This document shows positions 1 to 5,386 of a stretch of DNA of 5,386 bases, one piece after another. The notes under the pieces were generated by a model. It saw nothing but the letters and a program-made list of their open reading frames with translations, was not told the DNA's origin and made no database searches. The DNA comes from an uncultured Opitutaceae bacterium (GTDB lineage: Bacteria > Verrucomicrobiota > Verrucomicrobiia > Opitutales > Opitutaceae), in contig CAKZMS010000615.1 in NCBI GenBank assembly GCA_937128785.1, positions 1 to 5,386 on the forward strand. Reading direction: 5' to 3'. The first letter of the stretch is position 1. Each line of letters begins with the position of its first letter. The translations under genes and the position numbers were made by a program.

Positions 1-28
1 ATCGGTTCGACTCCGATAAGCGGCTCCA
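1..28 (+). tRNA. 3' end of a tRNA gene, probably tRNA-Thr (5' part lies outside the window)
   Basis: Bases 1-17 form a perfect T arm: five-base stem ATCGG/CCGAT around the seven-base loop TTCGACT, which carries the conserved TTC and the purine-pyrimidine pattern of a T loop. Bases 18-24 (AAGCGGC) are the 3' strand of the acceptor stem, predicting a 5' strand GCCGCTT upstream of the window. Base 25 (T) is the discriminator, and CCA at 26-28 is encoded in the DNA. A GCC-type acceptor with a U discriminator is common in bacterial tRNA-Thr, so Thr is the best guess, but the anticodon is not in view and the identity is an inference. The gene runs toward the Lon-domain gene, so the two are convergent. 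Confidence 0.82.
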
Positions 29-60
29 GCCTTCGCCAAGGCTTCGGCTGGCACGGCCAG
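26..60. other. Overlapping short hairpins between the tRNA and the convergent Lon-domain gene
   Basis: Three mutually overlapping inverted repeats are seen. AGCCTT-CGCC-AAGGCT is at 28-43, CCAGCC/GGCTGG pairs 26-31 with 46-51, and CTGGC-ACG-GCCAG is at 48-60. A further stem, AGCGG/CCGCT, pairs 68-72 with 82-86. They sit where both converging transcripts should end, so they may help termination or 3'-end trimming. There is no T tract on either side, so this is not a clear intrinsic terminator. Confidence 0.3.
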
Positions 61-109
61 TTCCATCAGCGGCGGGATTGACCGCTCCACTTAAGGCGGG
101 AAGGGAGAT

Positions 110-829
110 TCAATTGTTGGCGATGTCGTCGTCGGACAACCCGCCTTGGAGTTTCTGGTAGAGCGACAACGTTTCGACCTCTTGGCGAAGCTGGTCGCCG
201 TAGTATTTCAGGCGATCGGTTACACTCAGGGTTTCCAGCAGGGTTTGTTTGGTGCGAGCGTCGGTGCAGAGCGTGAAGGCGGCGATGTCCACAAATGCCT
301 CGGGTTCAGCCACGGTTTCCAGAAATTGGACGAATCCCTCGGGGGTGTCGGCGCCCAGCTGGCGTCGTAGTCGGATGAGCCGCTGGATTCGGCGCCTCAA
401 TTCTCCGGCCTCCGGTGAAACGGGGGTTTGGCTCTGCAGAGTCTGAATCCGCACGATGCGATAAGGCTCCTCTTGGACGACTTCGATGCATTCCACGCGG
501 GAGATGCCCTGGAGCAGGAGGTTGGACGTGCCATCTTCATTCAGATTACAGGCCCGGACCATTCCTGCAGTGGCAATTCGATGACCACGCTCCTCACTGG
601 GATCGGATTCGGGGTCGAGTCCCGCGATGGCAAATATCCGATGAGAGGCGAGGGCATGCTTCAGCATCAGGCGATAGCGAGGTTCGAAAATATGCAGTGG
701 CATGAGTGCCTGCGGGAAGAGCGCCACCTCGGGCAGCGTCATTACGGCGATTTCATCTGGCACCACGATTTCAGTTTCCACGTACCCACCGTGTTCGGAA
801 CCAAACTCCAATTCAAGCGTGCGCGACAT
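110..829 (-). CDS. Stand-alone Lon N-terminal (substrate-binding) domain protein, peptidase S16 lon domain-like
   Basis: With the ATG at 829 the protein is 239 residues. Residues 30-53 hold the hallmark of the Lon substrate-binding domain (PF02190 type): MTLPEVALFP followed by PLHIFEPRYR. LLLQGISRV near 104-112 corresponds to the conserved 'GxxR' strand of the same fold. An Arg-rich helix (7 Arg in residues 143-158) starts the helical second half. The AAA+ ATPase and the Ser-Lys protease parts of true Lon are absent, so this is not a protease. Such proteins are presumed to bind proteins or peptides in the cytoplasm, but their role is not established. The frame is open up to a GTG at 862, giving 11 extra residues. 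I prefer ATG 829 because the GTG abuts a palindrome (865-881) and the extra residues do not look like the family. Neither start has a good SD. A shorter start at Met-30 would cut into the domain edge. The gene is divergent from dnaK, and the stop codon is TGA. Confidence 0.85.
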   Translation of the reverse strand: MSRTLELEFGSEHGGYVETEIVVPDEIAVMTLPEVALFPQALMPLHIFEPRYRLMLKHALASHRIFAIAGLDPESDPSEERGHRIATAGMVRACNLNEDGTSNLLLQGISRVECIEVVQEEPYRIVRIQTLQSQTPVSPEAGELRRRIQRLIRLRRQLGADTPEGFVQFLETVAEPEAFVDIAAFTLCTDARTKQTLLETLSVTDRLKYYGDQLRQEVETLSLYQKLQGGLSDDDIANN

Positions 830-832
830 AAG

Positions 833-890
833 GTGTGACGTGTCCCAACAACCGGTCCGCACTGTGTCACAGTGTGTGACATGGTGTCGC
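833..890. promoter_or_regulatory. Candidate operator: perfect palindrome with repeated GTGTC/TGTGAC motifs
   Basis: TGTCACA-GTG-TGTGACA at 865-881 is a perfect inverted repeat with 7-base arms and a 3-base spacer. Related motifs surround it: GTGTGAC at 833-839, GTGTCCC at 840-846, GTGTCAC at 864-870, GTGTGAC at 874-880 and GTGTCGC at 884-890. The cluster lies just upstream of the Lon-domain start and within the dnaK/Lon-domain divergent region, as expected for a regulator-binding site. The regulator is unknown. The half-sites resemble those of CRP/FNR-family sites but are oriented the other way round. No CIRCE element is present. The palindrome is directly seen; the function is inferred. Confidence 0.4.
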
Positions 891-920
891 GGATTGGTGG
901 CCAGGATCCGTCCATATGAG

Positions 921-970
921 GATTTAAATATTTTATAAGATGCTTATATATAGTAATATAAAGTAAAATA
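921..970 (+). promoter_or_regulatory. AT-rich island, probable dnaK promoter region
   Basis: Only 6 of 50 bases are G or C here, in sharp contrast to the GC-rich genes on both sides. Several -10-like hexamers occur, including TATAAA at 957-962 (one mismatch to TATAAT), TAATAT at 954-959 and TATATA at 945-950, with only weak -35 partners such as TTATAA at 933-938. TATAAG-ATG-CTTATA at 934-948 is a perfect 6-3-6 inverted repeat. I see no convincing sigma-32 consensus. That a promoter lies here is likely from position and composition; the exact hexamers are uncertain. Confidence 0.45.
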
Positions 971-976
971 ACTCTC

Positions 977-1010
977 GGAGGCACGGCCTTTGCTCCCCCG
1001 GCGGGCATGA
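977..1010 (+). promoter_or_regulatory. dnaK leader: SD GGAGG with possible six-codon leader ORF overlapping the dnaK start
   Basis: GGAGG at 977-981 is the best SD in the window but lies 25 bases before the dnaK ATG, too far to serve it directly. It is 8 bases before a TTG at 990, which opens a tiny frame encoding M(L)-L-P-R-R-A. That frame ends with TGA at 1008-1010, overlapping the dnaK start as ATGA. This is the classic layout for translational coupling. GGAG at 977-980 can also pair with CTCC at 993-996, extended by CA/TG across a bulged G, which would hide both SD and TTG. The sequence layout is seen; translation and coupling are inferred and could be chance in a GC-rich leader. Confidence 0.3.
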
Positions 1011-2977
1011 GCCGCATTATCGGTATTGATTTAGGCACCACCAACTCCTGCATGGCCACCATGGAAGGCGGAGAGACTGTGGTGATTCCCAACGCAGAAG
1101 GCGCCCGCACCACGCCCTCCATTGTCGCGTTCACGAAAACGGGCGAGCGTCTGGTTGGCCAAGCCGCCAAGCGCCAAGCGGTGACCAATCCTCGCAACAC
1201 GATCTTCTCGGCCAAGCGCCTGATCGGTCGCAAGTTTTCCGAGGTCAGCGAGGAGGCAAAAAATCTCCCTTACAAGGTCGTCGATGGCAAAGGCGGTGAT
1301 GCTTACATCGAAGCTCAGGTTGGGGATAAGACCGAACAGTTCGCGCCCCAGCAAATTGCCGCCTTCGTGCTCCAGAAGCTTAAGGCCGACGCGGAAGCTT
1401 ATCTCGGTGGAAGTGTCACCGAGGCGGTCAACACCGTCCCGGCTTACTTCAACGACGCCCAGCGCCAAGCTACCAAAGACGCCGGCAAGATCGCTGGCCT
1501 CGAAGTGAAGCGCATCATCAATGAACCCACCGCGGCTTCGCTCGCCTACGGCCTCGACAAGAAGTCCGAAGAGAAGATCGCGGTCTACGATTTGGGTGGC
1601 GGCACCTTTGACGTCTCCATCCTTGAGATCGGCGATGGGGTCTGCGAAGTGAAGGCCACCAATGGTGATACCCACCTCGGTGGTGACAACTGGGACGAAG
1701 CTCTGATCAACTGGCTCGTCGAATCCTTCAAGTCCGAGCAAGGCATCGATCTCCGCAGCGACCCGATGGCTCTCCAGCGCCTCAAGGAGGAAGCGGAGAA
1801 GGCCAAGATCGCTCTCTCGTCCGCTCAGTCCCAGGACATTAATCTACCGTTCATCACGGCCGACGCCAGCGGTCCGAAGCATCTCAACATCACGCTCTCC
1901 CGCTCGAAGATGGAGCAGGTTTGTGAAGCGCTTTTTGAGCGCACCGTTGCTCCTTTCAAATCCTGCTTGGCTGACGCCGATCTGGCTTCCGAAGGTATCG
2001 ATGAACTTGTCCTCGTGGGCGGCATGACCCGCATGCCCAAGGTGGTCGAGCTCGCGAAGGAACTCGGCGGCAAGGCCCCTCACCAAGGCGTGAATCCTGA
2101 CGAAGTGGTCGCCATTGGCGCCGCCATTCAAGGCGGCGTGTTGCAAGGCGATGTGCGCGACGTGCTCCTCCTCGACGTGACTCCGCTCACCCTCGGTATC
2201 GAAACCGCCGGTGGTGTTTCCACTCCGATGATCGAGCGCAACACGACCATCCCTTCCAAGAAGTCCCAAGTGTTTTCCACCTACTCGGACAACCAGCCTT
2301 CCGTCGAGATCGTGGTGCTCCAAGGCGAGCGCCAGATGTCCAAAGACAACAAGAATCTCGGCACCTTCCGTCTCGACGGCATCCCGCCCGCACCTCGCGG
2401 AGCACCGCAGATCGAAGTCACCTTCGACATCGATGCGAACGGTATCTTGCACGTCACGGCTAAGGACCAAGGCACGGGCAAGGAGCAGAAGATCACCATC
2501 CAAGGTTCGTCCGGACTTTCCTCTGAGGAAGTCGACAAGATGACCAAGGAAGCCGAGCTCCACGCCGAAGAGGATAAGAAGGCCAAAGAAGCCATCGAAA
2601 CCAAAAACCAACTCGATTCCACCATCTATCAGATGGAGAAGGCGCTGAAGGACAACGGCGACAAGCTGCCCGACGACATCAAAGCCAAAATCGAACCCGC
2701 CTTGGCCGACGCCAAGAAGGACCTCGAGTCCGGCGACGTCGACAAGATGAAGGCCGCCATGGAGAACCTCTCCAGCATCGGTCAAGAACTCTACGCTAAG
2801 GTTGCTGAAGCCGCTCAGGCCGCCGGAGTTGATCCGGAAGCCGCCGCCGCTGCGGCCGCCGCCGGTGCGGGAGTTGCCCCTGAGGGTGACGCTCCCAAGC
2901 AGGAAAAGAAAGTCGACGGCGACGTCGTCGATGCCGACTTCGAGGTCGTGGACGAAGACGACAAGAAAAAGGACTAA
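1007..2977 (+). CDS. dnaK: Chaperone protein DnaK (Hsp70)
   Basis: Full-length 656-residue Hsp70, an ATP-driven cytoplasmic chaperone that binds exposed hydrophobic segments and cycles with DnaJ and GrpE. The nucleotide-binding domain (about 1-384) shows the phosphate-1 loop [10 protein letters not shown] (6-15), Lys-70 in the FSAKRLIGR segment, phosphate-2 [10 protein letters not shown] (193-202) with the autophosphorylation-site Thr-200, and an LVGGMTRMP segment. The interdomain linker DVLLLDV starts at 385. The substrate-binding beta domain and the helical lid follow. The tail has an eight-Ala run (612-619) and ends in a [22 protein letters not shown] version of the conserved EEVD-type acidic tail of bacterial DnaK. 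ATG 1007 gives the standard N-terminus. It is slightly longer than E. coli DnaK (638), mainly from the Ala-rich and acidic tail. It is followed by an intrinsic terminator and then groES. No grpE or dnaJ is visible. Confidence 0.99.
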   Translation: MSRIIGIDLGTTNSCMATMEGGETVVIPNAEGARTTPSIVAFTKTGERLVGQAAKRQAVTNPRNTIFSAKRLIGRKFSEVSEEAKNLPYKVVDGKGGDAYIEAQVGDKTEQFAPQQIAAFVLQKLKADAEAYLGGSVTEAVNTVPAYFNDAQRQATKDAGKIAGLEVKRIINEPTAASLAYGLDKKSEEKIAVYDLGGGTFDVSILEIGDGVCEVKATNGDTHLGGDNWDEALINWLVESFKSEQGIDLRSDPMALQRLKEEAEKAKIALSSAQSQDINLPFITADASGPKHLNITLSRSKMEQVCEALFERTVAPFKSCLADADLASEGIDELVLVGGMTRMPKVVELAKELGGKAPHQGVNPDEVVAIGAAIQGGVLQGDVRDVLLLDVTPLTLGIETAGGVSTPMIERNTTIPSKKSQVFSTYSDNQPSVEIVVLQGERQMSKDNKNLGTFRLDGIPPAPRGAPQIEVTFDIDANGILHVTAKDQGTGKEQKITIQGSSGLSSEEVDKMTKEAELHAEEDKKAKEAIETKNQLDSTIYQMEKALKDNGDKLPDDIKAKIEPALADAKKDLESGDVDKMKAAMENLSSIGQELYAKVAEAAQAAGVDPEAAAAAAAAGAGVAPEGDAPKQEKKVDGDVVDADFEVVDEDDKKKD

Positions 2978-2986
2978 CTAAATTTT

Positions 2987-3026
2987 AAGACGCACTTTTG
3001 GGATCTCCCGGGAGTGCGTCTTTCTC
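2987..3026 (+). terminator. Intrinsic terminator after dnaK
   Basis: A perfect ten-base stem, AAGACGCACT (2987-2996) with AGTGCGTCTT (3013-3022), encloses a 16-base loop that itself contains GGGA/TCCC. The 3' side runs into TTTCTC, an imperfect T tract. It starts 9 bases after the dnaK stop and ends only about 39 bases before the groES start. It is therefore likely a partial terminator that sets dnaK versus groESL levels, unless a separate promoter is squeezed between them. The left side has TTAAAATTT on the opposite strand, so it could also act in reverse. Confidence 0.8.
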
Positions 3027-3033
3027 AACCCTC

Positions 3034-3050
3034 CAATCTTAAACCCTAAA
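3034..3050 (+). repeat. Leader motif copy 1 (before groES)
   Basis: CAATCTTAAACCCTAAA here matches 14 of 17 bases of the copy before groEL at 3367-3383 (pattern CAATCYTAAAMYCTAAA). The end of the motif lies 11 bases before the groES ATG. No SD is present between the motif and the start; the leader is A-rich and unstructured. A role in translation initiation or mRNA handling is inferred. Confidence 0.45.
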
Positions 3051-3061
3051 TAAAAACAAAT

Positions 3062-3358
3062 ATGGCTAAAGTAAGCATCAAGCCCATCGGAGATCGCGTG
3101 CTCGTGCAGCATCTCGAGGAAAAAGAACAAGTCCGTGGTGGTATCATCATCCCGGATTCCGCCAAGGAGAAGCCCCAAGAGGCCAAGGTCATTGCTCTCG
3201 GCACTGGCAAGAAGGACGACGCGGGTAACGCGACTCCCTTCGAAGTCAAAGTCGGCGACATGGTCCTGCTCAGCCCCTACGGCGGCTCCGAGGTCAAACT
3301 CGACGGTCAAAAGTTCAAGCTGGTTCGCGAGGACGATATCCTCGGTGTCATCGCCTGA
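3062..3358 (+). CDS. groES: Co-chaperonin GroES (Hsp10)
   Basis: 98-residue Hsp10, the heptameric lid that caps the GroEL ring and closes the folding chamber in the cytoplasm. The N-terminal signature is [10 protein letters not shown] (6-15). The mobile loop that docks to GroEL spans roughly 19-35 and carries the hydrophobic triplet III at 28-30 after GG, equivalent to IVL in E. coli. The VKVGDMVLL strand, the PYGG dome segment and the C-terminal REDDILGVI strand complete the fold. Length and start are standard for the family. ATG 3062 has no SD; the leader is A-rich. groEL follows after 42 bases, so the two are surely one transcription unit. Confidence 0.99.
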   Translation: MAKVSIKPIGDRVLVQHLEEKEQVRGGIIIPDSAKEKPQEAKVIALGTGKKDDAGNATPFEVKVGDMVLLSPYGGSEVKLDGQKFKLVREDDILGVIA

Positions 3359-3366
3359 ACTCCCCT

Positions 3367-3383
3367 CAATCCTAAAATCTAAA
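3367..3383 (+). repeat. Leader motif copy 2 (between groES and groEL)
   Basis: CAATCCTAAAATCTAAA is 14/17 identical to the motif before groES. It lies 17 bases before the groEL ATG, again without an SD. Finding the same motif before two consecutive start codons, in non-coding DNA that otherwise differs, argues for a shared role rather than drift. The function is unknown. Confidence 0.45.
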
Positions 3384-3400
3384 ACCCAGATTTAATTACT

Positions 3401-5044
<1,644 letters not shown>

Positions 5045-5049
5045 TCCGC

Positions 5050-5081
5050 TCTCGTCCCGCGACCGCGGGACTGCGGCGAGA
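5050..5081 (+). terminator. First stem-loop after groEL
   Basis: TCCCGC-GACC-GCGGGA (5055-5070) forms a perfect six-base stem. TCTCG at 5050-5054 can pair on with CGAGA at 5077-5081 across a bulge. It starts 5 bases after the groEL stop. The tail ATTTAT is only weakly T-rich, so it may be a 3'-end stabilising hairpin or an auxiliary terminator rather than the main one. Confidence 0.45.
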
Positions 5082-5106
5082 TTTATCCCTCAGTCAAAAA
5101 ACTCTC

Positions 5107-5143
5107 AGCCTCGTCCCGCTTCTGCGGGGCGGGGCTTTTTTTT
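5107..5143 (+). terminator. Strong intrinsic terminator of groESL
   Basis: A 13-base-pair stem (5107-5119 with 5124-5136, including two G-U pairs) closes on the tetraloop TTCT and leads straight into eight Ts (5136-5143). This is a textbook Rho-independent terminator about 60 bases after the groEL stop. Its left arm shares CTCGTCCCGC with the first hairpin (5051-5060 and 5110-5119), suggesting duplication of the hairpin. Confidence 0.92.
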
Positions 5144-5295
5144 GAAGGAGAAGGGGAGGGATCTGCGCCGTCTGATCTGCGTTTGGTGGGGACCTAGATC
5201 AGGACTAGGCGAATTATGATATACGCGGCGGACGACACGGAGAAGCTGTCTCACAACCATCCCAAACCTAATGATGAAACGCGCGAAAAGCCGAA
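5144..5295. other. Intergenic stretch with no recognised gene
   Basis: It opens with an uninterrupted 18-base purine run (5144-5161). GATCTGCG is repeated at 5160-5167 and 5174-5181. CTGATCT (5172-5178) pairs with AGATCAG (5196-5202), and CCTAG/CTAGG pairs 5193-5197 with 5205-5209. TATGAT at 5215-5220 resembles a -10 box but has no -35 at the right distance. Open frames crossing this stretch also cross the terminator or the repeat pair and do not look coding. I see no RNA gene I can name. Confidence 0.4.
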
Positions 5296-5370
5296 CTGTC
5301 GGACGTAAGGCCCGACCCACCTTGGAATGGCGCTGATGTGGACATGTGGGTTGGGCTTTATGCCCAACAG
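5296..5370. repeat. Inverted pair of REP-like palindromes (BIME-like)
   Basis: Two 25-base arms, 5296-5320 and 5346-5370, are inverted copies of each other. 20 positions match and 3 more can form G-U pairs, leaving 2 mismatches; 25 bases separate them. Each arm is itself a hairpin: GTTGGGC-TTTAT-GCCCAAC (5350-5368) on the + strand, and GTCGG/CCGAC (5298-5302 with 5312-5316) in the other. Read outward from the centre, each unit begins with GTGG directly before its hairpin. That is the layout of REP elements mobilised by RAYT (TnpA-REP) transposases, whose units carry a conserved tetranucleotide at the hairpin base. The structure is directly seen; the REP/RAYT assignment is an inference from architecture, and no transposase is in the window. 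Confidence 0.6.
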
Positions 5371-5386
5371 TTTCATCCTGGCGGCG

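Noticed and set aside
1..28. tRNA 3' end as an integration (att) site for a mobile element
   Set aside because: I saw no second copy of the tRNA end in the window and no integrase; the neighbours are housekeeping genes.
742..1233. 163-codon minus-strand frame spanning the dnaK 5' end and the divergent control region
   Set aside because: It overlaps two solid genes and the AT-rich promoter region and has no recognisable domain.
1844..2785. 313-codon antisense frame inside dnaK
   Set aside because: It is a shadow frame. Long antisense frames over dnaK are a known artefact of its codon usage, and no motif is recognisable.
3011..3020. GGAGTGCGTC as half of a CIRCE element
   Set aside because: CIRCE needs GAGTGCTAA paired with TTAGCACTC at a 9-base spacer. 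This sequence is the right arm of the dnaK terminator.
5215..5220. TATGAT as a -10 box for a downstream gene
   Set aside because: There is no plausible -35 hexamer 16-18 bases upstream and no gene within the window to drive.
5105..5320. 71-codon minus-strand frame at the right end
   Set aside because: It runs through the groESL terminator and an arm of the repeat pair, is Arg-rich and low in complexity, and has no motif.
5271..5336. 21-residue basic peptide frame starting ATGATG
   Set aside because: It overlaps the left repeat arm, has no SD, and is too short to support; it is probably chance.

Overview
The window carries a chaperone locus from a fairly GC-rich bacterium: dnaK, groES and groEL on the + strand. 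They are preceded by a divergent gene for a stand-alone Lon N-terminal-domain protein and, at the left edge, by the last 28 bases of a tRNA gene. The overall character suggests a Verrucomicrobia-type genome (Opitutales-like). Reasons are the style of the GroEL and DnaK proteins, the near absence of Shine-Dalgarno sites in front of groES and groEL, and the VMTLP...LFPQALxPLxIFEPRYR form of the Lon-domain protein. This assignment is inferred from remembered family resemblance and was not searched.

Layout. Bases 1-28 are a tRNA 3' end with encoded CCA, probably tRNA-Thr. Bases 29-109 separate it from the convergent Lon-domain gene and hold several short overlapping hairpins. Bases 110-829 (minus strand) are the Lon-domain gene. 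Bases 830-1006 are a divergent control region. It contains a perfect 7-3-7 palindrome with repeated GTGTC motifs next to the Lon-domain gene. It also contains a 50-bp AT-rich island (6 G/C) that probably holds the dnaK promoter, and a dnaK leader with an SD placed 25 nt too far upstream. dnaK (1007-2977) ends at an intrinsic terminator. groES (3062-3358) and groEL (3401-5044) follow with 42 nt between them, and their leaders share a 17-nt motif. Two hairpins, the second a textbook intrinsic terminator, close groEL. The last 240 bases have no convincing gene but contain a pair of inverted REP-like palindromes (5296-5370).

The genes work together as a protein-folding module. DnaK (Hsp70) binds extended hydrophobic segments, and the GroEL/GroES cage folds proteins that still need help. 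The Lon-type domain of the divergent protein may also contact unfolded protein, although its role is not established. The usual co-chaperone genes grpE and dnaJ, the repressor gene hrcA, and CIRCE operators are not visible here, so heat-shock control must use something else.

The genes are ordinary housekeeping genes, and I do not see a wholly new system. The points most worth following are non-coding: the REP-like pair, the possible six-codon leader peptide overlapping the dnaK start as ATGA, the shared groES/groEL leader motif, and the palindrome in the divergent control region.
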